Source: Caballeronia sp. NK8
Lineage (GTDB): Bacteria > Pseudomonadota > Gammaproteobacteria > Burkholderiales > Burkholderiaceae
DNA length: 64,000 nt
Assembly (NCBI RefSeq): GCF_018408855.1
Contig: NZ_AP024323.1
Coordinates: 868,001 to 932,000 of the forward strand
Reading direction: 5' to 3'
Position numbers and translations under genes: made by a program. Below are positions 25,808 through 35,362 of the stretch, piece after piece. Below the pieces are notes generated by a model. That model made no database searches, was not told the origin of the DNA, and was given only the letters and a program-made list of their open reading frames with translations. The first letter of the stretch is position 1. Every line of letters begins with the position of its first letter.

Positions 25808-26290
25808 TCAGAATTCACAGTTCTGCTTGATGTCGAACGCCATCCGAACGGCACCAGCACTCCCGCCGTTGGGCGACTGAACGACATACTCCTGTTCGAC
25901 GCGGGCGAATGACAGCGCCACCTCTTCGCGTGGTGACGTCATTGAAGGTTGCGCGTACGGCGCCACGCGGGTGACGATGACGTCATGCATCTTGATGGTC
26001 AGATATTCGAGCGGTGCACCACCGGCCTTACGCACGGTAAGCGTAGCGGTAGGAATATGTTTGCCGGTGAGGCTATATTTCGTCAGGTTGGGACTTGCAC
26101 GATCGACATAGTGCTCGAAAACCAGGTTGTCGACCTGCGCCTTGCCCGCTCCGCCGCCTTGACCAACATGCATGCTGGAGGACTGGGAAACGGCCCATTC
26201 CCAATTGAGCACATCGATTTGCTGCGCGTGAGCCGCATCCTGTGCCTCGCCGACGATGCCGCTGAGGTTCAGGAAAATATCCTGGGCCAT
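25808..26290 (-). CDS. hcp: Hcp-family type VI secretion tube protein
   Basis: 160 residues. MAQDIFLNLSGIVGEAQD at the start and the EHYVDRASPNLTKYSLTGKH segment are typical of Hcp, which stacks in hexameric rings to make the inner tube of the type VI secretion system and can carry effectors in its lumen. No other T6SS structural gene is in the window, so this is an orphan (auxiliary) hcp locus. First gene of the hcp-amidase-exported-protein unit. The GC-poorer upstream gap 26291-26469 and the isolated position hint at a mobile cargo module. Confidence 0.92.
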   Translation of the reverse strand: MAQDIFLNLSGIVGEAQDAAHAQQIDVLNWEWAVSQSSSMHVGQGGGAGKAQVDNLVFEHYVDRASPNLTKYSLTGKHIPTATLTVRKAGGAPLEYLTIKMHDVIVTRVAPYAQPSMTSPREEVALSFARVEQEYVVQSPNGGSAGAVRMAFDIKQNCEF

Positions 26291-26469
26291 TTTTGCTGCC
26301 CCTATGTCAATGACGAATGGGACATTCTAGAAACTAGATTAAATCGACGCCACCACGAGTAATCCTAAATAATTAATGTCTGATCACAGTCAATTCTCTG
26401 GAAAGACTGAATCTCAGCAGACGAGCGCTTCCAAACCAAAGCCCGAAAGCACCCTGCTTCAAAAACCTA

Positions 26470-27519
26470 TCAAAACACCGCCGCCGCGATCAACCCGCTA
26501 ACAATCCCAAACCCCACCACCGCCACCGCCACAAACGCCAGCACCCGCGGCGGAAACGAACGCGCCAGCATCGCGAGCGACGGCACCCTGACCGGCGGCA
26601 AGGTCATCAACAACGCACCCGCCGGCCCCGCCGCCATGCCGAGCGACAGCATCGCCTGAATGATGGGCACCTCGCCCGCCGTCGGAATCACGAACAGCGT
26701 GCCCGCGACCGCGAACGCGACGATCCACAGCATGCCGTTGTCGATATCCGGCCCGATGTGCGGAAAGAGCCACGCGCGCGCCGCGCCGAGCAGCAGCACG
26801 AGCACGATGTACTCCGGCACGAGCCGCAAGGTCATGCGGCCGAGGATCTTGATCCAGCGCGAGAACGCCGTGCCCGGTTCGTCTTCCTCGATCAGCTTCG
26901 CGAGCGTCGCGCGCGATGCCGCCGCCTGCGCGGGCGTCACCATGCGGTTCACCGCATATCCGAGTCCGAACACCATCAGCACGCCGAGCACGAGCCGCAA
27001 GCCGGTCCATTGCCAGCCGAGCACGAAGCCCATGAAAACCAGCGCGGCCGGATTGAGCACCGTGTTGCCGAGCCAGAACGCGACAGCCGCGCCCGGCGCC
27101 GCCTCGCGCGCACGCAAGCCCGCGACGACCGGTGCCGCGCAGCACGTACACATCATCCCCGGCAGGGACATCAGGCCGCCGTTCACCACGCTGCCGAAGT
27201 TGTGCTCGCCCAGTGCGCGCGCGACCCAGCGCGGCGGAATCAACGCCTGCACCGCCGAGCCGAGCAAAAGGCCGAGCACCATCGCCTGCCAGATCGCTTT
27301 TCCGTAGGCCATCGCGTAATCGAGCGCGGCTTGCCATGAAGGCTCGGGCGCGCTCGTCGCCGTGCCCATCAGAATCGATTTGCCGATTGAATGCTGGCTC
27401 GCCGCGACAAACGCGCGGTTGTAGTACGGAAACCATTTCACATAGAACAGTCCTGCGACGGCGATCAGCAGGAACACCATCCAGCCAAGCGCGACGCGCG
27501 GTTGTCGGAGCGTGGTCAT
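26470..27519 (-). CDS. DUF318/YraQ-family permease (ArsP-like)
   Basis: 349 residues with about 8-10 hydrophobic helices in two halves separated by a charged loop (LIEEDEPGTAFSRWIK). The MCTCCAAPVV segment near residue 122 resembles the Cys-rich site of ArsP-type organoarsenic/metalloid permeases, and FWLGNTVLNPAALVFMGF is the family motif. It probably moves a thiol-reactive or metalloid compound across the inner membrane. Its ATG overlaps the stop of mnmH by four bases (27516-27519), so the two are cotranscribed; a link to selenium or sulfur compounds is possible but is inference. Confidence 0.84.
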   Translation of the reverse strand: MTTLRQPRVALGWMVFLLIAVAGLFYVKWFPYYNRAFVAASQHSIGKSILMGTATSAPEPSWQAALDYAMAYGKAIWQAMVLGLLLGSAVQALIPPRWVARALGEHNFGSVVNGGLMSLPGMMCTCCAAPVVAGLRAREAAPGAAVAFWLGNTVLNPAALVFMGFVLGWQWTGLRLVLGVLMVFGLGYAVNRMVTPAQAAASRATLAKLIEEDEPGTAFSRWIKILGRMTLRLVPEYIVLVLLLGAARAWLFPHIGPDIDNGMLWIVAFAVAGTLFVIPTAGEVPIIQAMLSLGMAAGPAGALLMTLPPVRVPSLAMLARSFPPRVLAFVAVAVVGFGIVSGLIAAAVF

Positions 27520-28592
27520 AGCGTTTTCTTTCGAGTGGTGAATGTCGATTCAAGTTGCGCGAGCAGGGCTTTCGCCTGATCGATGCTGTCCGCATCGTTC
27601 GGACGGAACAGCACGCGCGCCGCATGCGGCAATTCAGTATAGAGCGCCTGATTGCTGCGCCGGTAAGCGGGATCGTAATGACGCTCGATCAGCTCGGCGA
27701 ACAGCGCGGCGCGCGCGTTCTCATCGATCAGCCGATGCCAGTGCGCCACGCGCTCGCGACTATGCAGCGCGACGAGCTTCGACAACTGCGCCTTGAAGGA
27801 CGCGGGATCGTCGAAGAGATGCGCGTAGTCTTGCAGCAGGAAGGCGATGCGGTCTTCGCGGCGCGCTTCCACTTGCACGCACGACGCCACGTGGAGCTTG
27901 TCGAGCACGGCGTCGGGCACCGTGATCGAGCCGATGCGCCGCCCTTCCGCTTCGACGAAAACCGGTTTGCCCGCGTCGAAGCCGGAAAGCGTGTTGACGA
28001 GCGCCGAATCGAACGCCTTCTGCGACGGCTGCGGACGCCCCGGCAACGCGCCGAGCAAGGATCCGCGATGCGCCGCGAGCCCTTCGAGATCGAGCGTCTG
28101 CGCGCCCGCGGCGTCGAGCGCCTGCAGAAGCCGCGTCTTGCCGCTGCCCGTATGGCCGATCAGCGCGACGTAGCGAAAGCGCCCGGGCAGCGTGCCGAGC
28201 CGCTCGATCACGTCGCGCCGGTAGCTCTTGTAGCCGCCTTCCAGCTGACGCGCCTGCCAGCCGATCATGTTGAGCCATGTCGTCATCGCGCCGGAGCGCT
28301 TGCCGCCACGCCAGCAATAGACGAGCGGGCGCCAGTTGCGCGGCTTGGCGGCGAAGAGCGTATCGAGATGCATCGCGATGTTGCGCGCGACCATCGCCGC
28401 GCCGACGCGCGTCGCCTCGAACGGCGAGACCTGCTTGTACATCGTCCCGATGATCACGCGCTCCTCATTGCTGAGCACCGGCGCATTGATCGCGCCGGGA
28501 ATGTGATCCTCGGCGAATTCGAGCGGCGTGCGGACATCGACGATTTCGCCGAAATCACCCAGACGGTCAATGGGAACAAGCAGATTTTTCAC
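27516..28592 (-). CDS. mnmH: tRNA 2-selenouridine synthase
   Basis: 358 residues. An N-terminal rhodanese domain carries the active Cys93 in VYCWRGGKRSG; a C-terminal P-loop domain has GHTGSGKT at 146-153. This fusion is unique to MnmH (SelU/YbbB), which replaces sulfur by selenium in the wobble nucleoside mnm5s2U of tRNA using selenophosphate, through a geranylated intermediate. The selenophosphate synthase gene is not in the window. Overlaps the downstream permease gene. ATG at 28592 gives the standard MKNLLVPIDR start. Confidence 0.94.
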   Translation of the reverse strand: MKNLLVPIDRLGDFGEIVDVRTPLEFAEDHIPGAINAPVLSNEERVIIGTMYKQVSPFEATRVGAAMVARNIAMHLDTLFAAKPRNWRPLVYCWRGGKRSGAMTTWLNMIGWQARQLEGGYKSYRRDVIERLGTLPGRFRYVALIGHTGSGKTRLLQALDAAGAQTLDLEGLAAHRGSLLGALPGRPQPSQKAFDSALVNTLSGFDAGKPVFVEAEGRRIGSITVPDAVLDKLHVASCVQVEARREDRIAFLLQDYAHLFDDPASFKAQLSKLVALHSRERVAHWHRLIDENARAALFAELIERHYDPAYRRSNQALYTELPHAARVLFRPNDADSIDQAKALLAQLESTFTTRKKTL

Positions 28593-28733
28593 GGGCTGCG
28601 GGCGAGGCCCAGGCTGAGTCGAGCGAAAAATTATCGCACGCGCGCGCGCTTTGCCCTCGCCGGGTATTTTTGAACGAGGCGCGGCGTGCGCGAAGCGGCT
28701 AAAGTGCTTGCATCGATCGATTCAGGGGGAGCG

Positions 28734-30110
28734 ATGACTTATCACGAGACGATCGGCGTGCGCCGCTACCGCTTCGACGATCTGAAGACGCTGCTCGCGC
28801 GCGCGAGTCCGCGCCGCTCCGGCGACGAGCTTGCGAGCATCGCGGCGGCGACGGAGGAAGAGCGCGTCGCCGCGAAACTGGCGCTCGCGCAGGTGCCGCT
28901 CGCCGCGTTTCTCGACGAACCGCTCATTCCCTACGAGGACGACGAAGTCACGCGCCTCATCGTCGATACGCATTCGCGCGAGGCCTTCGCGCCGATCGCG
29001 CATCTGACGGTCAGCGAATTCCGCGAATGGCTGCTCGCCGATTCCACCGATACCGCCGCGCTCGAACGCATCACGATGGGCGTCACGCCGGAGATGGCCG
29101 CCGCCGTCTCCAAGCTGATGCGCAATCAGGATCTGATTCTCGCCGCGCGCAAGCGTCCGGTCATCACGCGCTTTCGCACGACGATCGGCCTGGCCGGACA
29201 TCTCTCGGTGCGCCTTCAGCCGAATCATCCGACCGACGATCCGAAGGGCATCGCCGCATCGATGCTCGACGGCCTGCTCTACGGCTGCGGCGATGCCGTC
29301 ATCGGCGTGAATCCCGCCTCCGATTCGCCCGCTGCGATCGGCAGACTGCTCGCGATGATGGACGACTTCCGCCAGCGCTACGACGTGCCGATGCAGTCGT
29401 GCGTCCTGACCCACGTGACCAACACGCTCGCGGCGATCGAGCAAGGCGCGCCCGTTGATCTGGTGTTTCAGTCGGTCGCGGGCACCGAGCGCGCGAACGC
29501 GAGCTTCGGCGTGTCGCTCGCGCTGCTGGAGGAAGCGCGCGACGCGGCGTTGTCGCTCGGACGCGGCACCGTCGGCGATAACGTCATGTACTTCGAGACC
29601 GGGCAAGGCAGCGCGTTGTCGGCGAACGCGCATCACGGCGTCGATCAGCAGACCTGCGAAGCGCGCGCGTATGCGGTCGCGCGCCGCTTCAGCCCGCTGC
29701 TGACGAATACGGTGGTCGGCTTCATCGGCCCGGAATATCTGTACGACGGGCGGCAGATCATCCGCGCGGGGCTCGAAGATCACTTCTGCGGCAAGCTGCT
29801 CGGCGTGCCGATGGGCTGCGACATCTGTTACACGAACCACGCCGAAGCCGATCAGGACGACATGGACACGCTGCTCACGCTGCTCGGCGTGGCGAACGTC
29901 AACTTCATCATGGGCGTGCCGGGCGCGGATGACGTGATGCTCAATTATCAGAGCACGTCGTTTCATGACGCGCTCTACGTGCGCCGCGTGCTGAACCTGA
30001 AACGCGCGCCGGAATTCGAAGCATGGCTCGCGAAGATGCGCGTCACCGATGGGCACGGAGCCCTCCTCGCGGCGAGCGCGCCGCCTTTGCTCGACTGGAT
30101 CGACTCATGA
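28734..30110 (+). CDS. eutB: ethanolamine ammonia-lyase large subunit
   Basis: 458 residues, the normal EutB length. RFRTTIGLAGHLSVRLQPNH and the GDAVIGVNPASDS strand are diagnostic of the adenosylcobalamin-binding TIM barrel; DICYTNHAEADQDDMD follows near 365. It converts ethanolamine to acetaldehyde and ammonia by a radical route that needs adenosylcobalamin. GGGGGAG precedes ATG 28734. Ends in an ATGA overlap with eutC. No microcompartment genes are present, as usual for betaproteobacteria. It is a consumer of the coenzyme made by the locus at 40060-63506. Confidence 0.95.
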   Translation: MTYHETIGVRRYRFDDLKTLLARASPRRSGDELASIAAATEEERVAAKLALAQVPLAAFLDEPLIPYEDDEVTRLIVDTHSREAFAPIAHLTVSEFREWLLADSTDTAALERITMGVTPEMAAAVSKLMRNQDLILAARKRPVITRFRTTIGLAGHLSVRLQPNHPTDDPKGIAASMLDGLLYGCGDAVIGVNPASDSPAAIGRLLAMMDDFRQRYDVPMQSCVLTHVTNTLAAIEQGAPVDLVFQSVAGTERANASFGVSLALLEEARDAALSLGRGTVGDNVMYFETGQGSALSANAHHGVDQQTCEARAYAVARRFSPLLTNTVVGFIGPEYLYDGRQIIRAGLEDHFCGKLLGVPMGCDICYTNHAEADQDDMDTLLTLLGVANVNFIMGVPGADDVMLNYQSTSFHDALYVRRVLNLKRAPEFEAWLAKMRVTDGHGALLAASAPPLLDWIDS

Positions 30111-30877
30111 CGAACGCCAACGCCTGGGATGCGCTGCGGCGCTTCACCAACGCGCGCATCGCGCTCGGCCGCGCGGGCAGCAGCCTGCCGACCGCGCCCT
30201 TGCTCGCGTTCGAACTCGCGCATGCGCAGGCGCGCGACGCGGTGCATCAGCCGCTCGACACGGCCGCGCTCGCCGAAACGCTGCGTGCCGCCGGATTCGA
30301 CACGCTCGACGTGCAAAGCGCCGCTCCCGATCGCGATCACTATTTGCGTCGCCCGGATCTTGGCCGCATGCTCGACGATGCGAGTGCGGCGCGTCTTGCC
30401 GAACATGCCGCCGCGCGAAGCGATGCGCCCGATCTGCTCTTCATCGCCGCGGATGGTCTTTCGGCTTTCGCCGCGCAACGCCACGTCGTGCCGCTGCTCA
30501 CGCGCGTGCGCGCGAAACTCCGTGGCTTGAGCGTTGCACCGGTCGTGATCGCGACGCAGGCGCGCGTCGCGCTGGGCGATCGTATCGGTGAGCTTTTACG
30601 GGCGAGGATCGTTGTCGTGATGATTGGTGAGCGGCCGGGGCTCAGTTCGCCCGACAGCCTCGGTCTTTACGTGACGTATGCGCCACGCGCGGGCCGCCAC
30701 GATGCCGAGCGCAACTGCATCTCGAACGTGCGGCCCGAAGGACTCGATTACGAATCCGCTGCATTCAAGTTGATGTGGCTGGTGAACGAAGCGCGCAGGT
30801 TGAAGCTCACAGGCGTCGGGCTGAAAGACCTCAGCGGCGCGTTGCCCGCGCCCGACGCGGGAGCGCTCGAAGCCTAA
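30107..30877 (+). CDS. eutC: ethanolamine ammonia-lyase small subunit
   Basis: 256 residues. RFTNARIALGRAGSSLPTAP and DYLRRPDLGR-like HYLRRPDLGRMLDD, LLFIAADGLSA, VVMIGERPGLSSPDSLGLY and the late AERNCISNVRPEGLDY are EutC hallmarks; the subunit contributes to the cobalamin pocket. The ATG overlaps the eutB stop. The 3' end overlaps the convergent sigma-54 activator gene by four bases. Confidence 0.94.
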   Translation: MTNANAWDALRRFTNARIALGRAGSSLPTAPLLAFELAHAQARDAVHQPLDTAALAETLRAAGFDTLDVQSAAPDRDHYLRRPDLGRMLDDASAARLAEHAAARSDAPDLLFIAADGLSAFAAQRHVVPLLTRVRAKLRGLSVAPVVIATQARVALGDRIGELLRARIVVVMIGERPGLSSPDSLGLYVTYAPRAGRHDAERNCISNVRPEGLDYESAAFKLMWLVNEARRLKLTGVGLKDLSGALPAPDAGALEA

Positions 30878-32721
30878 ACCCGCAACTTCCGATACAGCGT
30901 CGTCCGCGATATCCCTAGCGCGCGTGCCGTCGCCGACACATTTCCGCCATGCGCCGCAAGCGCACCCGCCACCGCGCTGGCCTCGATATCGACGAGCCGC
31001 GCTCCGCTCGCGAGCGGCGACGCCTGGCCGCACTGCACACGCTCACCGAGTTCATCGACGAAATCATGCGGCAAATGCTCGACGCGAATACGCGTATCGT
31101 GATCGTCGAGCATGGCGCAGGCCGTGCGCAGCACATTGCTCAACTGCCGCAAATTCCCCGGCCACGGATGACGCGCAAAGAGCGCGAGCACATCATCGTC
31201 GATGCTCACGACGCGCCCCGCGAAGCGCTCATGCCGCACGATCCTGTCGACGACCGCACGCAGGTCCGTGCGCTCGGCCAGCGGCGGCAGGGTCACCGAA
31301 AGACCGTTGATCCGGTAATACAGATCCTCCCGAAACGCGCCTTGCGCCACGCGCTCGCGCAACTTGCGATTGCTCGCGCAAACGAGCATGAAATCCACCG
31401 GCATGGCGCGCGCCGCGCCGAGCGGCTCGACGACGCGCTCCTGCAACACGCGCAGAAGGCGGCTTTGCATCGCGAGCGGCATGTCGCCGATTTCATCGAG
31501 AAAGAGTGTGCCGCCGTTCGCCTGCGCGATCTTGCCCGTCGCGCCGCGCTTCGCCGCGCCCGTGAACGCGCCCTGCGCATAGCCGAACAGCTCGGATTCG
31601 ATCAGCGTCTCCGGCAGCGACGCGCAATTCACCGCGACGAACGGCCCCGCGTGGCGCGGCGAATCGCTGTGAATCGCGCGCGCGAGCATTTCCTTGCCCG
31701 CGCCCGTTTCCCCGCCGATCAGAATCGGGATGTTCTTGCCGATGACCTTGCGCACGCGCGCGACGATGTCGTTCATCTGCGCATCGCCAGTGCAGAGATC
31801 GGCGAGACTCGACTTTGTTCTGACGCTGGTCGTAACCGCTACGTTCGGCGTGAGACGCGCGTTCACATCGACGCTCGCGAACACCACCACCCCGCTATGC
31901 AATTCGAGCCGGCAAGGTGCATCGCCCGACCACGCGATGAGCGCATCGACACGCTCGCCGAACAGCGTCTCCAGCGTCTGCGAACGCAGATGTCCGAGTT
32001 CGAGCCCGAGCTGGAACTGCGCGCTGCGATTCGCGCACAGCAAATGCCCGTCGAGATCGAATACGGCGATGCCTTCCATCAGCGTACCGAGGAATTCGGG
32101 CCGGCTATGAAAACGGATGCGCAGTCCGTCGCCGAACGCGCTCGCGATCAGGCGGTTCTCGATCATCTGTCCGGACATCTTCACGAGCGCCATCGTGTGC
32201 TGGTGATAGCCGCGTCGATCGCCGGTGACGTCGAGCACGCCGGAGAGATTGCCGTGCGGATCGAGGATCGGCACGCTGGAACAGGTGAGGAAATGATTGG
32301 CGCGCAGATAGTGCTGGTCGCCGTGCACGGTGACGGCGGTGCGCTCGGCGATCGTGGTGCCGATCGCGTTCGTGCCCTGATGCGCCTCGCTCCATACCGC
32401 ACCCGCCCGCAGCGCGACTTTTTCGGCGCGGGCGAGGAAGTCATCGTCGCCGAGCGAATGCAGGATGAGACCGCTCGCGTCGGTCAGCGCGATCATGCTG
32501 TGCGTGTTCGCGATCTGCGCGTACAGCGTTTCCATTACCGGCAGCGCATGAGCGAAGAGCGCGCGGCTTTCATCGAGCTTGACGGCGAGTTCCGCGCCGG
32601 TCAGCACGGCGTATTCCGGGCGCATCGTCTCGAACAGGCCGAACGTGGCCGAGCGCTCGTGCGAGTGACGTATGACCTCGCGTTGCGCAGGCTGCAAGGC
32701 CGCGCCGATGGCATGCTGCAT
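30874..32721 (-). CDS. AcoR-type sigma-54-dependent transcriptional activator
   Basis: 615 residues: GAF-like sensor (about 60-210), a PAS-like part (about 215-300), the AAA+ domain with Walker A GGETGAGKE, the sigma-54 contact loop GAFTGA, Walker B TLFLDEIGDMP, and a C-terminal Fis helix-turn-helix (GGNVSATARALGISRTTLYR). The GAF-PAS arrangement is that of AcoR, which senses acetoin-like compounds. The ATG at 32721 is preceded by AAGGAGGAGGCG. It is convergent with eutBC, and acetaldehyde metabolism is a plausible theme, but its target promoter (with a -24/-12 element) was not found in the adjacent intergenic regions. Confidence 0.92.
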   Translation of the reverse strand: MQHAIGAALQPAQREVIRHSHERSATFGLFETMRPEYAVLTGAELAVKLDESRALFAHALPVMETLYAQIANTHSMIALTDASGLILHSLGDDDFLARAEKVALRAGAVWSEAHQGTNAIGTTIAERTAVTVHGDQHYLRANHFLTCSSVPILDPHGNLSGVLDVTGDRRGYHQHTMALVKMSGQMIENRLIASAFGDGLRIRFHSRPEFLGTLMEGIAVFDLDGHLLCANRSAQFQLGLELGHLRSQTLETLFGERVDALIAWSGDAPCRLELHSGVVVFASVDVNARLTPNVAVTTSVRTKSSLADLCTGDAQMNDIVARVRKVIGKNIPILIGGETGAGKEMLARAIHSDSPRHAGPFVAVNCASLPETLIESELFGYAQGAFTGAAKRGATGKIAQANGGTLFLDEIGDMPLAMQSRLLRVLQERVVEPLGAARAMPVDFMLVCASNRKLRERVAQGAFREDLYYRINGLSVTLPPLAERTDLRAVVDRIVRHERFAGRVVSIDDDVLALFARHPWPGNLRQLSNVLRTACAMLDDHDTRIRVEHLPHDFVDELGERVQCGQASPLASGARLVDIEASAVAGALAAHGGNVSATARALGISRTTLYRKLRV

Positions 32722-32849
32722 CGCCTCCTCCTTTTGGTTCATCGCGGCGAGCGTCGTCGCGTGAATGTCTCCTCGGGGCAATGTAACACCGTCGCGGCGC
32801 GGCGGTCGATTCGAGGAAGCACGCGGATGCGCGCGCTTCCCCGCGATCG

Positions 32850-33023
32850 CTACAGCACCAGCGATCCCGCCGTGATCGCGATCACCAGGAACACGACGAA
32901 CAGGATCAGGAAGATGAAGAAGCAGATCTTCGCGATGCCCGCCGCGCCCGACGACACGCGCGTAAAGCCGAAGAAGCCGGCAATGACGGAGATGACTGCG
33001 AAAAGAATGGCGAGCTTGAGCAT
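32850..33023 (-). CDS. DUF1328 small membrane protein
   Basis: 57 residues starting [20 protein letters not shown] with two hydrophobic spans and the short polar [11 protein letters not shown] turn between them. This is the YtjA/DUF1328 family, commonly stress-induced and of unknown role in the inner membrane. Short, but the family match is clear from the whole length. Confidence 0.9.
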   Translation of the reverse strand: MLKLAILFAVISVIAGFFGFTRVSSGAAGIAKICFFIFLILFVVFLVIAITAGSLVL

Positions 33024-33171
33024 GGCAGGTCCGGTTGTGTTGTGATGACTCTTGCCTGCAAGACGCGTGCCGCGCCCGGGTGTTTGTTTAAAGGTCGCAT
33101 ATGAATCAGACCGTTAGTTGCGTAAAAGCGCAAATAAAAAGCGGACGGCACACCGCCCGCTTCGACCCGGC

Positions 33172-34323
33172 TCAGCGCACGCGATGGTCCGTCGCCGACA
33201 CGGTCGCGGGTGTGGGGGCCTTGGCCATTGCCCGCACCGGTTTTCGCGTATCGAGCCAGCCGGCGGCCCATTGTTGAAGACGCGGCACGGCAAGCAACGC
33301 GCCGATGGCGATCGCATCGGCCGCGAGTCCAGCCGGCACGTTGATGAGGCCATCGGTCAGCGTGAAGAGGATCGAATCGACGACGAGCGAAATCACCGTG
33401 CCCGCGACGAACGACACCATGCCGGCGCGCCCCAACGCGCCGACCCAGGGCAGCCGTTGCGCCACGGCCTTGACGACGCCATAGCGCGCGAGATTCGCCG
33501 CGACCCATGCGATGGCGAGGAAATTGACGACGCGCGGGCCGGCCAGATCGCGCTTGAAGGCGCTGTCCAGTATGGGCGGCAGCACGAGCAATTTGTAATA
33601 GGCCATGCCGGCGATCAGCGCGACGGCGCCCGCGCTCACGATCCAGCCGAAGCGGTTCGCGCTCACGCGCTGGTAAACCGGCTGGCAACGCGCCAGCACG
33701 CCGAGCACGAACATCAATTGCCACGCGGCGGGATTGAAGTCCCAGAGGTTGTCGTCGACGGAAGGCAGATATTCACCGATCTGCGCCCCGAAGGCCCACA
33801 GCGCGAGGCTCAGACCGAGCAGGAGCCACGGCTTGCTGCGCGCGAGCGGCAGCACGACCGGCACGGCGAGCGCAAAAAGCGCGTACATGGGCAGCACGGC
33901 GGCGAGATAAGGCTGGCGCTCGAAGGTGAGGATCTGCGCAATCGACGAAACCGGCTCCGACACGAAACTGTCGAGATCATGCAGCGCGAGGTTTGGCGCG
34001 TGGCCGAAAAAGGGCCGAAGGAGGAAGGACGCGACGAGCATCAGCACGGCGGTGACGATAAACGCGCGGTACAGTTCGAACGCGCGCCTGACGAAGCGCA
34101 TGCGCGCCGCGTGCTCGGAGCGGCGCGCGGCCAGCGACACATACGCCGTCGCCGTGGCGAAGCCGCCGAGGAAGACGAACACTTCGGCGGCGTCGTTCAG
34201 CGCGAACGAATGCAACGTGAAGCGCGACAACATGCTGCCGCCGATATGATCGACGACGATGATCAGCAGAACCAGTCCCCGGAAGAAGTCCAGCTCGATG
34301 AGACGTTGTGATTTTTGCTGCAT
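33172..34323 (-). CDS. OpgC-domain membrane protein
   Basis: 383 residues with about ten hydrophobic helices. ELDFFRGLVLLIIVVDHIGG at the N-terminus, HSFALNDAAEVFVFLGGF and DNLWDFNPAAWQLMFVLGVL match OpgC/MdoC, an inner-membrane acyltransferase that succinylates osmoregulated periplasmic glucans. No opgGH genes are adjacent. The ATG at 34323 gives the usual family start. Some members may act on other glycans. Confidence 0.88.
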   Translation of the reverse strand: MQQKSQRLIELDFFRGLVLLIIVVDHIGGSMLSRFTLHSFALNDAAEVFVFLGGFATATAYVSLAARRSEHAARMRFVRRAFELYRAFIVTAVLMLVASFLLRPFFGHAPNLALHDLDSFVSEPVSSIAQILTFERQPYLAAVLPMYALFALAVPVVLPLARSKPWLLLGLSLALWAFGAQIGEYLPSVDDNLWDFNPAAWQLMFVLGVLARCQPVYQRVSANRFGWIVSAGAVALIAGMAYYKLLVLPPILDSAFKRDLAGPRVVNFLAIAWVAANLARYGVVKAVAQRLPWVGALGRAGMVSFVAGTVISLVVDSILFTLTDGLINVPAGLAADAIAIGALLAVPRLQQWAAGWLDTRKPVRAMAKAPTPATVSATDHRVR

Positions 34324-34584
34324 GCGGCTTCGTGTGATGTCCTGCGGCTACAGGAAATTGAACGGCGGCCGCTGACACGCGGCTCGAAAGGATAAGAGTT
34401 TACCCGTAAATGACGCAGCGCATCATCAGAAGAAGCGCAAATAATCGTTTCGAATCCGGTATTTGTGGCCGATTCGGCAGCGGTGCCGATGAAGCGTTCG
34501 ATCTCGTCAGAAGGTTTCAAGTTCCTTTCATTTCAGGCGATTATCAGGCTAAGATCACGCCCTCACCGTCGAACCCTCGTGAAC

Positions 34585-35340
34585 ATGGACTATCTCGTCG
34601 CTCTCCTTGCAGATCCCGCAGCCTGGGCCGCCCTCGCGACGCTCGTCGTCATGGAGGTCGTGCTCGGCATCGACAACCTGATTTTCATCTCGATCCTGAC
34701 GAACAAACTGCCCGTCGCGCATCGGGCGCGCGCGCAGCGTATCGGCATCGGGCTGGCGCTCGTGATGCGGCTGGGCCTGCTCGGCACCGTCGCGCTGATC
34801 GTGCGGCTCACGACGCCGATCTTCGAAGCGTTCGGCCACGGCTTTTCGTGGCGCGATCTGATCCTGATCGCGGGCGGCGTGTTTCTCGTCTGGAAAGCGA
34901 CGACGGAAATCCACCATCACGTCGCCGCCGACGCCGACGATCACGCTGGCCCCGAATCCGGCAAGAGCCTGACGCCGCTTTCGGCGATCGGCCAGATTCT
35001 GCTGCTCGATCTCGTGTTTTCCATCGACAGCATCGTGACGGCGGTCGGCATGACCGAGCACATTCCGATCATGTTCGTCGCGGTGATCGCCGCCGTGACC
35101 GTGATGCTGTTCGCGGCGGGGCCGCTGTCGCGCTTCATCGAACGCAATCCGACGATCGTCATGCTCGCGCTCGGCTTCCTGCTCGTGATCGGGATGACGC
35201 TGGTCGCCGAAGGCTTCGGCTCGCACGTACCGAAGGGCTATATCTACGCGGCGATGGCGTTCTCGGCGCTGGTGGAAGGTTTGAACATGCTGGCGCGGCG
35301 GGCGAAGGGCCGGCGCGCCCCCCGCGAAAACGTTCGATGA
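34585..35340 (+). CDS. TerC-family integral membrane protein
   Basis: 251 residues, about seven helices. [20 protein letters not shown] and the second-half repeat [20 protein letters not shown] contain the paired acidic residues of the TerC/Alx metal-transport family, implicated in manganese export. ATG 34585 is preceded by a GTG at 34579 that could also be used. I looked for a yybP-ykoY manganese riboswitch upstream and did not find one. Confidence 0.93.
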   Translation: MDYLVALLADPAAWAALATLVVMEVVLGIDNLIFISILTNKLPVAHRARAQRIGIGLALVMRLGLLGTVALIVRLTTPIFEAFGHGFSWRDLILIAGGVFLVWKATTEIHHHVAADADDHAGPESGKSLTPLSAIGQILLLDLVFSIDSIVTAVGMTEHIPIMFVAVIAAVTVMLFAAGPLSRFIERNPTIVMLALGFLLVIGMTLVAEGFGSHVPKGYIYAAMAFSALVEGLNMLARRAKGRRAPRENVR

Positions 35341-35362
35341 AACGCTCGCCTGTGCAGATTAG

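Noticed and set aside
30949..33045. Very long open frame (about 700 codons) on the plus strand
   Set aside because: It lies antisense to the AcoR-type activator and is rich in Arg/His/Ala with no domain; typical shadow frame of high-GC coding DNA.
34324..34584. yybP-ykoY manganese riboswitch before the TerC gene
   Set aside because: No conserved helix or core sequence of that class could be found.
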